A stretch of 64,000 nucleotides of DNA from Lolium rigidum (Eukaryota > Streptophyta > Magnoliopsida > Poales > Poaceae): positions 339,835,484 through 339,899,483 of the forward strand of contig NC_061508.1 in the NCBI RefSeq assembly GCF_022539505.1. Reading direction: 5' to 3'. Each line of letters opens with the position of its first letter. Position 1 is the stretch's first letter. A program made the position numbers and the translations under genes. Under the pieces are notes generated by a model. The model was given only the letters and a program-made list of their open reading frames with translations, was not told where the DNA came from and did no database searches. Positions 1 through 10,675 of the stretch are shown here, one piece after another.

Positions 1-1040
1 AGAACTGAAAATTATGTCGGATTTGTCATATTTGTATAGCCTAAAAGATAAAATATTTCGCACTGAGATTTGCACTGTTGTAGAATACTAGTACATCATT
101 GACTATATCTACATTTTTTTTGGAGAACAATAACAAAAATTAATTCGAGTTTTTGAATTTTAGACCGGGCAAACATTTTGTTTTTTCTTTTCTGATTGAG
201 CATTTTAGCCCGGGTAGAAGTAATGTAGGACGTTTGGGTCGATGCTGACGATGAAGACTACTAGGCCAAGAAACGAACATACAAGTTGCTGACGATGACG
301 AGTCCGGGACCTCCGGATAAGCCGGATATATCCACACGCGGATGGAGCACAAGTCCAAGCTAGGATGAGGGAACAAGACCGGCTGATCTCTGGCATCGCC
401 CAGCACGTTCGTACTACCGGCCGGACGCAATCTGGCCACATGGAGCGGAAACACAGCCACACAGGCAGAGAGGTATGCATATGATAAACGCAGTTGGCCA
501 TGTGAAATGAAAGAAGATCCCGCTATGTAGATCTTTGAGGCGTTATGCAGATCACGCGAGCATGCTTTATTTTGGATACGTACGTGGGCGTGTTAATTAT
601 GGTCTCACGGATCATGATGATTGCGTCTGGCTTTAAGAGACGTACGTGTTTTCGCGATCGCGGATGGATCGATCTCAGCGACCTTGAAAAGCAAACCTAA
701 GCCTACATATCCCCTCCTAACTATCATAATCTGCAGTTAAAAGGATGTTCAAGTTCTAATTCTGTCTACGTCGCAACACCCAAAAGATGTTTCAAGTACT
801 GACCAGGAAGCATCGAGTGATTGCCAACAAAAGTGTGTTTGCAAACCTGCACTCCACTAATTCCTCGGGAGAGGATGTACTCGTGTAGGCCCTGCCAGTA
901 ATTAATAATACATACACAAAATATGCCACTGTGTACACGTATTGTCGTTATGTATACTATTCACAAAATCAACCGTGTGTTCAGTGGTCTCTTATATCTT
1001 ACCGTAAACAATTATGATGGGCAAATGATTGGTTTTTGAA
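1..1040 (+). repeat. Diverged copy (R1) of the local duplicated segment
   Basis: No gene is recognisable here. The stretch is a diverged relative of parts of 19,440-20,760 and 21,540-22,120: the same order of landmarks is seen, namely the 'tacatcattga' region, a run ending 'gataagccgg' with 'atatatccac', then 'gtgtgtttgcaaacctg' followed by 'tccact'. The copy is rich in small indels and has no shared open frame. It shows that the duplicated segment found on the right of the CACTA/LTR nest also exists on its left. Confidence 0.6.
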
Positions 1041-1068
1041 AACTTACCTTTTCGAACTTTGTACAGCT

Positions 1069-1291
1069 ACCTGAGCTTGGGTGGTTAGGAGGGTGGTTGT
1101 ACCCCCAGCCCACCAGAGTTCAAACCCCAGGTTTGACATCTGTGTGTCTCATAAAGACGGAATATTCATTTAGTGGGAGGCGACGTTCCCGTCGACAGCG
1201 AGGCGTCTGTGGTGACTTCGTCAATTTCAAGATCCAATCCGCCGACTCAATCTTCTGGAGGTGCTCATAGGGGTAGGGTGTGCGTGTGTGC
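1069..1291 (+). mobile_element. Au-like SINE, 3' end missing
   Basis: The text from 'gagcttgggtggtta' through 'gagttcaaacccc' (a good pol III B-box, family GGTTCGANNCC) to 'gtgggaggcgacgttcccg' and 'ggaggtgctcatagggg' is the signature of the grass Au SINE family, as I remember it. It aligns with the complete copy at 19,661-20,479. It stops abruptly at 1291, where a CACTA terminus begins; the expected SINE tail ('gttcataggggtgag' in the family) is not found at the other CACTA end at 16,380. The 5' boundary is approximate. Confidence 0.75.
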
Positions 1292-1344
1292 CACTAGTGG
1301 AGAAGAGGCCTTTGGTCCCAAGCAAATGTCCCACTGCTGAACCA

Positions 1345-1540
1345 AACCGGGTCCAATGCCCCCATTGGACCCGGTTCGTTTCTGCCCGGGACGACCCCAC
1401 TCGCGGCGCCTGTCTCGTAGCGGCCTTTGGACCCGGTTTGTCATACAAACCGGGTCCAAAGAGTCCACCGCGAGGCGCGGCAGGCCGTGTCGGCTCGGGG
1501 AACCCTTTAGCCCCGGTTTGTATGACAAACCGGGTCCAAA
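1345..1540. repeat. CACTA subterminal palindromes ('ggacccggttt' type)
   Basis: Three hairpin-forming palindromes, at 1345-1376, 1426-1460 and 1506-1540, share the arm 'aaaccgggtcc' and its complement. Such subterminal repeats are the known binding sites for CACTA accessory or transposase proteins. They differ in sequence from the 'tttagtcccggtt' arms in 5854-6255 and near 16,200, which suggests two CACTA families contributed to this region. Confidence 0.8.
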
Positions 1541-1848
1541 GGCCCCCTCCGGCTATATAACCTTGCCCCTGCCCAAGTGTGAGCCACACTTAGCCATTTT
1601 TTCACTATCTTCACAAGAGGGGTGTATTGCTTTCCTCTCTTCTTCACATGCACAAGAGGTGTTCGATGAAATTCTTAAGAGGATTTGCCACTTGAGTTTA
1701 CACAAATCAAGCCACACTTAACTTGCTTTTTTCTTCTTCATCGAGGTTAACGACTTTATCCTTTTCATCTGCAATTGATAAAATGCATGTGTATATATAC
1801 ATCGTGATGTTCTGTAATGGTTTTGATCAGCTTAATTATATCATGCGG

Positions 1849-4800
1849 ATGAATCGGCAATGGATGTACATTGACCGATGGTTTGACGAGTTCACCTGCG
1901 GGCCTGGATAATTTTATGGCCGTGGCGGAGGCAAACAAACATGGTGGCTTCATGTATTGTCCATGTGTGGACTGCAAGAATATCGTAAATTACGCTCACT
2001 CGAGTCTCATTCACGACCACCTTCCGTGATCCGGTTTCATGCCCGATTACTATTGTTGGACCAAGCACGGAGAAAGAGGGGTTATGATGGAAGACAATGA
2101 AGAAGAGGAAGAGGATGATGACGGTTATCCCAATTTCCCCGAATACGATGATACTGCGAAGGCAATGAAGACAATGAAGTATAAGATCAAGAGGCACCAG
2201 ATGAGCCTCGCGATGATGATCTTGGCCGGGCCATTGCCGATGCAAGGAGAGAATGTGAAACCGAAAAGGAAAGGTTGGCCTTCGACAAGATGATAGAAGA
2301 TCACAACAAATTGTTATACCCAACTTGCGAAGATGGCCATAAAAAGCTAGGCAAGCACACTCGGAATTGTTGCAATGGAAGGCGGAGAACGGTGTCACCG
2401 ACTCAGGATTTGGAAAGTTGTCGACAATAATTAAGAGGAAGCTTCCAAGGGGTAACGAATTGCCCGCCGATACGTACGAAGCGAAGAAGATTGTCTGCCC
2501 TCTAGGATTAGATGTGCAAAAGATACATGCATGCATTAATGACCGCATCCTCTACCGCGGTGAGTACGAGAATTTGGATGCATGTCCGGTGTGCACTCGC
2601 ATTGCGGTATAAGATCGGACGAGATGACCCTGGTGATGTTGAGGGCGAGCGCCCCAAGAAGAGGGTTCCTGCCAAGGTTATGTGGTATGCTCCTATAATA
2701 CCACGGCTGAAACGCTTGTTCGGGAATAAAGAGCACGCTAGGTTGTTGCGATGGCACAAAGAAGACCGTAAGAAAGACGTGATGTTGAGGCACCCTGCCG
2801 ATGGATCCCAATGGAGAAAAATCGATAGAGAGTTCCCAAACTTTGCACAGGATGCAAGGAACTTAAGGTTTGGTCTAAGTACGGATGGCATGAATCCTTT
2901 TGGAGAGCAGAGCCGCAGACCATAGCACTCGGCTCGTGACTCTTTGTATATATAACCTTCCTCCTTGGTTGTGCATGAAGCGGAAGTTCATTATGATGCC
3001 GGTGCTCATACAAGGCCCGAAGCAACCCGGGAACGACATTGATGTGTACACGAAGCCATTAGTCGAAGAACTTCTACAGCTGTGGTCCCTAGCGGGTGTA
3101 CGTGTGTGGGACGAGCACAAGCAGGAGGAATTTGACCTAAGAGCGATGCTTTTCGTAACCATCAATGACTGGCCTGCTCTTGGTAACATTTCAGGACAGT
3201 CAAACAAGGGATACAATGCATGCACACACTTGTTTACATGAGCTCGAAGGTGATTATTTGGAAAAAGGTCGAAGGTCGTGTACCGGGGCATCGTCGATTT
3301 CTTAGGATTACCCATCCCGTAAGAAAGAAAGGAAAGCATTACGACGGTGAGGCTGATCACCGGAGGAAGCCTCCCCATCGTGATGGTGTTGATATATTTG
3401 GTATGGTCAAGGATCTAGATGTAATATTTGGAAAGGGTCCTGGCGGACGGTCCGTTCCGAATGACGCCGCCGGACACGCGCCCATGTGGAAGAAGAAATC
3501 TATTTTTTGGGAGCTAGAATATTGGAAAGTCTTAGAAGTCCGCTCTTCAATCGATGTGATGCACGTGACGAAGAATCTTTGCGTGAACCTGCTAGGCTTT
3601 ACGGGCGTGTACGGGAAGACAAAAGATACACCGAAGCACGGGAGGACCAACAACGTTGGAAAGACCCCAAAAATCTGCATGAGAGAGTTAAAGGACGTCA
3701 TTTATCCAGCTACGCTCTTACAAAAGCGAGAGAAGGAAATATTTTTTGAATGTCTTAGCGATATCAAGGTCCCGTCTCGCTTCTCCTCCAATATAAAGGG
3801 AATAATAAATATGGAGAAGAAAACATTCCAGAACCTGAAGTCTCATGACTGTCACGTGATAATGACACAGTTGCTTCCGATTGCATTGAGGGGGCTTCTA
3901 CCGGAAAATGTTCGATCTGCCCATTGTGAAGCTATGTGCATTCCTCAATGCAATTTCTCGAAGGTAATAAACCCGAAATTCTACCGAGGTTGCGGAATGA
4001 TGTGGTCCAATGTCTCGTTAGTTTTGAGCTGGTGTTCCCACCATCCTTCTTCAATATTATGACACATCTCCTTGTTCACTCGGTCGATGAGATTTCCATT
4101 CTCGGTCCTGTGTTTCTACACAATATGTTCCCCTTCGAGAGGTTCATGGGAGTCTTGAAGAAATATGTTCATAACCGTGCTAGGCCGAAGGAAGCATCTC
4201 CAAGGGCTATGGAACAGAGGAGGTCATTGAATTCGTGTTGACTTTATTCCGACCTTAAGCCGATTGGTGTTCCCGAATCGCGGCATGAAGGGAGACTAAG
4301 TGGAAAAGGCACGCTAGGAAGGAAATCAATGATATGTAGGGACGGGATTTCTTTGACTCAAGCACACTACACGGTTCTACAAAGTTCCACCATGGTGGCT
4401 CCGTATATCGGTGACCACAAGAACTTTCTACGCTCCCGAACCCGGGCGGTCGAACGATTGGATTAGACGTGAACACATGTCGACTTTCGGCGGTTGGTTG
4501 CAAAAACATCTCCCGAATAACAAAGATATTGAAGATCAGTCTGTACTTGCTGGCCCGGACACCATCTTCGACCGTAGTGACTTTCCAAGGGTACGAGATA
4601 AATGGGAATACATTTTACACGATCGCCCAAGATAAAAAGAGCACCAACCAAAACGGTGGTGTCCGCTTTGATGCAATAATGAATGAAGGCCCAAATGACA
4701 CATATTATGGTTACATAGAGGATATCTGGGAACTTGAGTATGGACCTTCTTTTAAGGTCCCTTTGTTTAGGTGCAAATGGGTCAACAAAACAGGAGGCGG

Positions 4801-5083
4801 GGTTCGTGTAGACAAGTTGTATGGAATGACAACGATGGATCTCAACAATCTTGGGTATAGAGACGAACCATTCGTCCTAGCCAAGGATGTGGCCCGGGTT
4901 TTCTATGTGAAGGATATGTCTAGCAAACCAAGAAAAAGGAAACATAAGGAAACAAATACATCAAACGATGAGCCAAAGCGCCACATAGTTCTTTTCGGAA
5001 AAAGAAACATCGTGGGAGTGGAGGACAAGACAGACATGTCGAAGATTATAATAAGTTTGATGAAATTCCACCCTTCAGAGTGA
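1849..5083 (+). pseudogene. CACTA (En/Spm) transposase, decayed
   Basis: Broken reading frames together give the usual order of a TNPD-type transposase. An N-terminal transposase-associated domain lies at about 1849-2070 (start MNRQWMYIDRWFDEF, then a cysteine cluster YCPCVDC). The Transposase_21 region is at about 2610-3760 (CIYNLPPWLCMKRKF, INDWPALGNISG, SSIDVMHVTKNLCVNLLG). A DUF4218-like part is at about 3850-4210 (LLPIALRGLLPENVR, then FPFERFMGVLKKYVHNRARP), and a DUF4216-like part at about 4690-4930 (PLFRCKWVNKTGGGVRVD, GYRDEPFVLAKDVARVFYV). Frames change near 1903, 2028, 2290, 2610, 2900, 3230, 4000 and 4240, and several stops intervene, so it cannot make a full protein. Introns could explain one or two of the shifts but not all. 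Confidence 0.85.
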
Positions 5084-5284
5084 ACATTGATCCAAGCATC
5101 AAGTTAAATGATGAAGATGCTCCATGGTTAAGGCCGAAGAAGATTAAATGATGAAGATGCTCCATGGCACAAATGAGTATCTCAACATGGCAATCAATTT
5201 CCCATTTATTTTTGTGTAATCATTTAACTCGTATGTAAGATATGAAAAGTGGAGATATGGTTGGCTTTTTGTACCATATATATA

Positions 5285-5695
5285 GAGGAGATGTAGTCGT
5301 TCACGGGTTTGCGGGGAAAAATTCCAGGCGCGAGCTTCCGAAGATGCCGTAGGGCATGTGCACCAACAACATCTTCGAGAAACTGCGCCACGGGAGATTT
5401 CCCAACCCTTTCCCCAACACTATTAGAGGAGATGTAGTCGTTCGAGGGCTTGCGGGAAAAAATTCCGAGGAGCAACTTCCGAAGATGCCGTAAGGCTTGT
5501 GCACCAACGACATCTTCGAGAAGTTGCGCCACGGGAGATTTCCCAACCCTTGCCCCAACACCTGTTAGTGGAGATGTAGTCGTTCACAGGCTTGCGGGGA
5601 AAAAATTCCGAGGCGCAGCTTCCGAAGATGCCGTAGGGCGTGTGCACCAACAACATCTTCGAGAAGCTGCGCCACGGGAGATTTTCCAATCCATG
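5285..5695 (+). repeat. Tandem repeat, three units of about 142 bp
   Basis: Units start at about 5285, 5426 and 5568 with 'gatgtagtcgttc' and contain 'cttccgaagatgccgta', 'tgcaccaac' and 'gcgccacgggagattt'. Periods are 141 and 143 bp. They follow directly on the transposase 3' end. The short open frames across them are a product of the repetition and I do not call them genes. Confidence 0.85.
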
Positions 5696-5853
5696 GGAAT
5701 GAATCTCCGCTGGCTTGTTGATCCGCTTGGCAAGCCGTATCGATGCTCCTTTTATAGGCACAGCGACCGCTTCTACTCGACGGGCGTCGTGCGCTACATG
5801 CTTTATCTCATCGAGCGGTGCGTCCACCCATGCGTTCTTATCCTGCCGACATC

Positions 5854-6255
5854 TTTAGTCCCGGTTGTACCCACCAGCCGGGACTAAAGGTTACCCACAC
5901 GTCCTTATCCCACCGACAGCTTTGTTAGATGACAAAAAAAGGATCTTTAGTCCCGGTTGTACCCACCAGCCGGGACTAAAGGTTACCCACACGTCCTTAT
6001 CCCACCGACAGTTTTGTTAGATGACAAAAAAGGATCTTTAGTCCCGGTTGTACCCACCAGCCGGGACTAAAGGTTACCCACACGTCCTTATCCCACCGAC
6101 AGTTTTGTTAGATGACAAAAAAAGGATCTTTCGTCCCGGTTGTACCCACCAGCCGGGACTAAAGGTTACCCACACGTCTTTATCCCACCGACAGTTTTGT
6201 GAGATGACAAAAAAAGGATCTTTCGTCCCGGTTGTACCCACCAGCCGGGACTAAT
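5854..6255. repeat. Tandem repeat of 92 bp with CACTA-type hairpins
   Basis: Five hairpins start at 5854, 5946, 6037, 6129 and 6221, each with the arms 'tttagtcccggttg' (or tttcgtcccgg in the last two) and 'ccgggactaaagg' around 'tacccaccag'. Spacer text 'ttatcccaccgacag' and 'gatgacaaaa' is repeated with them. The arms are the common 'tttagtcccggtt' CACTA subterminal motif of grasses, here internal and amplified as a satellite-like array. Confidence 0.85.
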
Positions 6256-6266
6256 GTTTTCGGTGC

Positions 6267-6389
6267 CACTGCGTTCCCGCCTATTTTTCTTCCCGCGCTT
6301 TCCACTGCGTTCCCGCCTATTTTTCTTCCCGCGCTTTCCACTGCTTCCCGCCTCTCGTCCTCCCGCCAATTTTTTCACTATATATATAT
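6267..6389 (+). promoter_or_regulatory. Candidate promoter of the accessory ORF
   Basis: A 36-bp direct repeat beginning 'cactgcgttcccgcc' occurs at 6267 and 6303, with a partial third copy at 6339. It is followed by a clear TATA element (tatatatatatg, 6379-6390) 68-78 bp before the ATG at 6457, a normal spacing for a plant promoter with a short leader. Transcription has not been shown. Confidence 0.5.
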
Positions 6390-6456
6390 GTAGGCTTGGC
6401 CTCCATTTACATATCACATCTAGACTCATATCTCGCAAACCTCATCACTCTGTCCC

Positions 6457-6967
6457 ATGGCTTCCATCGTATCTCTAACCCTCCGGGAGGCGGAGGCGCT
6501 TTGCGCGTCGAACTACCCCTCGCCCGCCGGGCTACCGTGTCCCGACCGGCTGGTTGCCGAGCTGTCGGAGGCGTACCGGTCCCTCCTCGTCCCTCTAGGT
6601 GTGGCGCGCGAGATGGCCATCACGAACCACTACTACTTCGAGCTCACGCCAGAGCAGCGGAGGAATCCCCAGTGGCATCCCGACTACTTCCCGACTTGGG
6701 AAAGCTTCTTCATCAATCGGCGTGAGAGGGCGCTTGCCAGGCACGAGGAGGGCGGCCCGCCTCCTTAGGACTTCAACGAGGCCGGCCGTCGGGCTGTGGT
6801 GGTGCGGCCGGACTCTCCGAGGCGTCATGGCCTACCGTGGCCCCCGCTCGCGCTACCCTCGGTCCCAGCCCACGCGTGCTCTCCCGTCGAGGTTCGACTA
6901 CCGCGACCCCGATGCCGGCGACGATGATGACGGCGACTACGACGACTACGAGTGGCGAGTACTATAG
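6457..6967 (+). pseudogene. CACTA accessory ORF, interrupted
   Basis: The frame opens MASIVSLTLREAEAL and runs 103 codons to a TAG at 6766. It then goes on in the same frame for a few residues (DFNEAGRR) before a shift near 6795 into a frame with LWWCGRTLRGVMAYRG, ending with an acidic tail (DPDAGDDDDGDYDDYEW) at 6967. The WW-x-GRTL motif matches LFWGVPGRTLENV in the second accessory ORF at 13,873-14,784. Proteins of this kind are frequent in grass CACTA elements. Their job is not established; a role in binding the subterminal repeats is only a guess. One nonsense codon and one frameshift make this copy inactive. Confidence 0.65.
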
Positions 6968-7210
6968 GGCTAGGCACGAGTATGACCGAATGACTAGAAC
7001 AGTCGAATCGGTGATGTATCTTAATTAATTTTCGGTTGAGCTCTGTACTTTAATTCCATGTATGTGGCGGGAAACTTTTCTCCGAGGAGCTCGTACTTTA
7101 ATTTCAGTTCAATCGTAATAAATTTCGTGTCAACCACTTTATTGAACAAAACCAACCGACATCGACTTTATTGAAATTACAATAAAATAGATAAATTACT
7201 AGTCTAGTCT

Positions 7211-7738
7211 CTACTCGTCGTCGGAGGTTGTCTCCGTCCAAATGTCCTCCCACCGAGGGTCGTTTTCGGTCCAAGTTGTATTCGGGTTCTCGAGCTCGAA
7301 GGCGGCGACGGCCCGACGGTGGCGCCTATCGGACCTGCGTTGTGCCCTAAGGTTAGCAAAGAACGCGTCGGTGTTGTCGGCATCGTTGGGGAACTCGCGC
7401 CCTCCACCGGCGCATCAACGCGCTCGTCGCGCTCGGCGATGGCGATCCTGCGCTGCACCTGGCGGTGCCGGCGACGGTCCTCGTCGTCGACGAGGCAAGG
7501 CGGCGGCGCGAGGAACTCCGCCTCCTCTAGCGATTCAACATCCGGGAAGTTCATGTCTCGCCCTGGCCGCCGAAAGCGCCACGCCGCCGCGTCGTAAGCG
7601 CGCGCCGCCGGCCTCCGGCGTGTTGTACGTGCCGAGGGTGAGGGCGGAAGCCACCGGCACGTATCTCGGCGGTGAACCTACCGCTCGGACGCACTCGAAC
7701 GCCACGGAAACCGGACGCCCTCGACGACGTGGAGGCAT
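7211..7738 (-). pseudogene. AP2/ERF-domain gene captured by CACTA, frameshifted
   Basis: Reading leftward, MPPRRRGRP at 7738 is followed by a single AP2/ERF domain: GFRGVRVRPSGRF and TAEIRAGGFR, then TLGTYNTPEA, then YDAAAWRFRRPGRDMNFPDV, and later DEDRRRHRQVQRRIAIAERDE. The end NDPRWEDIWTETTSDDE with stop at 7211-7213 can also be read. The pieces lie in different frames: small shifts near 7715, 7640, 7600 and 7400 break the gene. In intact family members the domain binds GCC-box or DRE DNA. AP2/ERF-like genes of this form are, as I recall, carried by several Triticeae CACTA elements, so this is probably a passenger rather than a host locus. The expected length is about 175 residues. Confidence 0.75.
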
Positions 7739-7872
7739 CCTGGAGATGAATGAGCGGAGGCGGTGGCGACGGCGGGTTGCGCCCGGACTCGTCGCTGGAT
7801 ATAGCGCACGCGGGGCATGGCGCGTGTAAGCCACGGCTACACACGTCGCACGCCGGCGTCGGCGGGGCGAGG

Positions 7873-7972
7873 CACGTGGAAGCGGTGGCTACACGTCGCA
7901 CGACGGCGGTCGACGGGTAAGCGACACGTGTGGCACGGCGGAGGGACACGTGGCACGGGGAAGGGACACGTG
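7873..7972. promoter_or_regulatory. Four G-box/ABRE-like CACGTG sites
   Basis: CACGTG occurs at 7873-7878, 7925-7930, 7947-7952 and 7967-7972, three of them inside a short repeat 'gggacacgtg' plus 'ggcacgg'. They lie 135-234 bp upstream of the start of the leftward AP2/ERF-like gene. CACGTGGC is the classic target of bZIP/bHLH factors in abscisic acid and light responses. Whether the cluster works as a promoter is inference; it may also be part of the adjoining GC-rich minisatellite. Confidence 0.45.
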
Positions 7973-7977
7973 TGGCA

Positions 7978-8750
7978 CGGCGGCGATGGCCGATACATGG
8001 CGGTGACGGTGGTGGCCAGTACAGCGGTGGCGGTGGCGGTGGTGGCCGATACACGGCGGTGGCGGTGGCCGATACACGGCGGTGACGGTGGCCGATACGG
8101 CGGTGGCGGTGGCGGCGGTGGCCGTACACGGCGGTGGCGGTGGCCGGTACATGGCGGCGGCGGCGGTGGCGGTGGCCAGTACACGGCGGTGGCGGTGGCA
8201 GTGACGGCGGTGACGGTGGCCAGTACACAGCGGTGGCGGTGGCGGCGGTGGCCAGTACACGGCGGTGGCGGTGGCCAGTACATGGCGGCGGCGGTGGCGG
8301 TGGCCAGTACATGGCGGCGGTGGCGGTGGCCAGTACATGGCGACGGCGGCGGTGGCGGTGGCCAGTACACGGCGGTGGCGGCGGTGGCCAGTACACGGCG
8401 GTGGCGGCGGTAGCCAGTACATGGCGGTGACGGTGGTGGCCAGTACGGCGGTGGCGGTGGCGTTGGTGGCGGTACACGGCGGTGGTAGTGGCGATGACAC
8501 GGCGGTGACGGTGAGCGATACGGCGGTGGCGGTGGCGGCGGTGGCCAGTACACGGCGGTGGCGGTGGCCAGTACATGGCGGCGGCGGTGGCGGTGGCCAG
8601 TACACGGCGGTGGCGGTGGCCAGTACATGGCGGCGGCGGCGGTGGCGGTGGCCAGTACACGGCGGTGGCGGTGGCGGCGGTGGCCAGTACACGGCGGTGG
8701 CGGTGGCGGCGGTGGCCAGTACATGGCGGTGGCGGCGGTGGCCAATACGT
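7978..8750. repeat. GGC/GGT-rich minisatellite
   Basis: About 770 bp are built from GGCGGTGGC blocks separated by 'ggccagtaca' plus 'ggcgg', in irregular higher-order order. Long open frames occur on both strands only because the repeat has few stops; their products (PPPPPCTGHRH on one strand, RRWRWPVHGGGGG on the other) are low-complexity and are not called genes. The block ends some 45 bp before the assembly gap. Confidence 0.9.
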
Positions 8751-8795
8751 GTTTTTTTTTATTTGAAATAAGGCGGGAATGAAATTTTTAAAAAG

Positions 8796-8895
8796 NNNNN
8801 NNNNNNNNNNNNNNNNNNNNNNNNNNNNNNNNNNNNNNNNNNNNNNNNNNNNNNNNNNNNNNNNNNNNNNNNNNNNNNNNNNNNNNNNNNNNNNN
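8796..8895. other. Assembly gap of 100 N
   Basis: Exactly 100 unknown bases, the usual placeholder for a gap of unknown size. It follows the GC-rich minisatellite, so unresolved repeat is a likely cause. Sequence on the right is unrelated LTR material; order across the gap depends on the assembly. Confidence 0.95.
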
Positions 8896-10001
8896 TAAAA
8901 ACATCGACGGAAAGAACCACGAGACGAAAACCCATCCAGAGCCGCCGCCATCGCGAAAGTCAATTTCGGGGGACAGAACTCTCTGTTCCGGCACCCCGCC
9001 GGGACGGGGAATTGCCCCCGGAGCCGTCTCCACCGCCGTCTTCACCGCCATCTTCACCGCCATCGCTGCCTCCATGATGAGGAGGGAGTAATCCATCCCC
9101 GAGGCCGAGGGCTTCGCTGTAGCTATGTGGTTCATCTCTCTCCCATGTACCTCAATACAATAATCTCATGAGCTGCTTTACATGATTGAGATTCATATGA
9201 GTTTTGTATCACAATTCATCTATGTGCTACTCTAGTGATGTTATTAAAGTAGTTCTATTCCTCCTGCACGTGTGTAAAGGCGACAGTGTGTGCACCGTGT
9301 TAGTACTTGGTTTATGCTATGATTATGATCTCTTGTACATTATGAAGTTAACTATTGCTATGATAATATTGATGTGATCTATTCCTCCTACATATGCATG
9401 AAGGTGACAGTGTGCATGCTATGCTAGTACTTGGTTTAGTCTGTTGATCTATCTTACACTAAAGGTTACTAAAATATGAGCATTATTGTGGAGCTTGTTA
9501 ACTCCGGCATTGAGGGTTCGTGTAATCCTACGCAATGTGTTCATCATCCAACAAAAGTGTAGAGTATGCATTTATCTATTCTGTTATGTGATCAATGTTG
9601 AGAGTGTCCACTAGTGAAAGTGTAATCCCTAGGCCTTGTTCCTAAATACCGCTATCGCTGCTTGTTTACTGTTTTACTGCGTTACTACTGCTGCGTTACT
9701 ACTGCTACCATATTACCACCATCAACTACACGCCGTTACTACCGCTCATATTTATTCATACCACCTGTATTTCACTATCTCTTCGCCGAATTAGTGCACC
9801 TATTAGGTGTGTTGGGGACACAAGAGACTTCTTGCTTTGTGGTTGCAGGGTTGCATGAGAGGGATATCTTTGACCTCTTCCTCCCTGAGTTCGATAAACC
9901 TTGGGTGATCCACTTAAGGGAAAACTTGCTGCTGTTGTACAAACCTCTGCTCTTGGGGGCCCAACACTGTCTACAGGAAAGGAGGGGGAACGTAGACATC
10001 A
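8896..10001 (+). mobile_element. Athila-type Gypsy LTR fragment, 3' part
   Basis: The text resembles the U5 half of pooid Athila-lineage LTRs: 'ctcatgagctgctttacatg', repeated 'gtgctagtacttggttta'-like runs, 'ggttgcagggttgcatgag', and the terminal 'cgtagacatca' ending at 10001. No primer-binding site follows, so it is a 3' or solo LTR or a rearranged piece. Its 5' part is lost in or beyond the gap. Short frames in 9660-10080 have no family support. Confidence 0.6.
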
Positions 10002-10675
10002 CATTACAGATAGACGATCTTGATCATGATAGGCAGCTCACAAGATCTAACATGATAGCACAAGAAGAGAAGACAACCATCTAGCTACTGCTATGGACCC
10101 ATAGTCCAAGGATGAACTAATCACACATCAGTCCGGAGGCGATCATGGTGATGTAGAGTCCTCCGGGAGATGATTCCCCTCTCCGGCAGGGTGCCGGAGG
10201 CGATCTCCAGAATCCCCCGAGATGGGATTGGCGGCGGTGGCGTCTCTGGAACTTTTCTCGTATCGTGGCTCTCGGTAATAGGGTTTTCGCGACGGAGAGT
10301 TTAAGTAGGCGGAAGGGCAGAGTCAGGGGCCTCATGAGGGGCCCGCACACTAGGGCGGCGCGGGCCCTTCCTTGGCCGCGCCGCCTTAGTGTGTCGCCAC
10401 CTCGTGGCCCCACTTCGTATCCTCTTCGGTCTTCTGGAAGCTCCGTGGAAAAATAAGACCCTGGGCGTTGATTTCGTCCAATTCCGAGAATATTTCCTGT
10501 GTAGGATTTCTGAAACCAAAAACAACACAAAACAGGAACTGGCGCTTCGGCATCTCGTTAGTAGGTTAGTGCCGGAAAATGCATATAAATGATGTAAAGT
10601 GTGTATAAAACATGTGAGTATTGTCATAAAAGTAGCATGGAACATAAGAAATTATAGATACGTTTGAGACGTATC
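10002..10675 (-). mobile_element. Second Athila-type LTR (type B), 5' part
   Basis: Read on the minus strand it begins TGATACGTCTCAAACGTATC at 10675 and proceeds through a GC-rich hairpin (10346-10363 with 10376-10393), 'ctctccgtcgcgaaaaccc' and 'gagccacgatacgag' to a cut at 10002. It is inserted into the gag region of the neighbouring Athila element at 10676. The 3' half of this LTR type is seen in the opposite orientation at 12,430-13,618. Confidence 0.65.

Larger units (their letters stand above)
1292..8795 (+). mobile_element. CACTA DNA transposon 1, left terminus and interior
   Basis: The element starts with CACTAGTGGAGAAGAGGC at 1292, directly followed by subterminal palindromes. It contains a CACTA-type transposase (1849-5083), an accessory ORF (6457-6967), a broken AP2/ERF-like gene and repeat blocks. 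The other end is not certain. A terminus that resembles it (15 of 18 positions) lies at 16,379, but the 3-bp flanks differ (tgc versus gtc) and the subterminal repeats are of another type, so it is probably another element. Members of this superfamily move by a DDE transposase that recognises the subterminal repeats. Confidence 0.8.

Noticed and set aside
1227..1721. Several overlapping frames with GPGL/TRFVIQTG repeats
   Set aside because: They come from the subterminal palindromes of the CACTA end on both strands.
5854..6255. Regular palindromic repeats with constant spacing, CRISPR-like at first sight
   Set aside because: Eukaryotic DNA; the spacer is repeated as well, and the arms are a known CACTA subterminal motif.
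7551..8963. Very long minus-strand open frame rich in PPPPP and TGHRH, and plus-strand WRWPVHGGGG frames
   Set aside because: Products of the GGC/GGT minisatellite and of reading through 100 N; no start or domain support.
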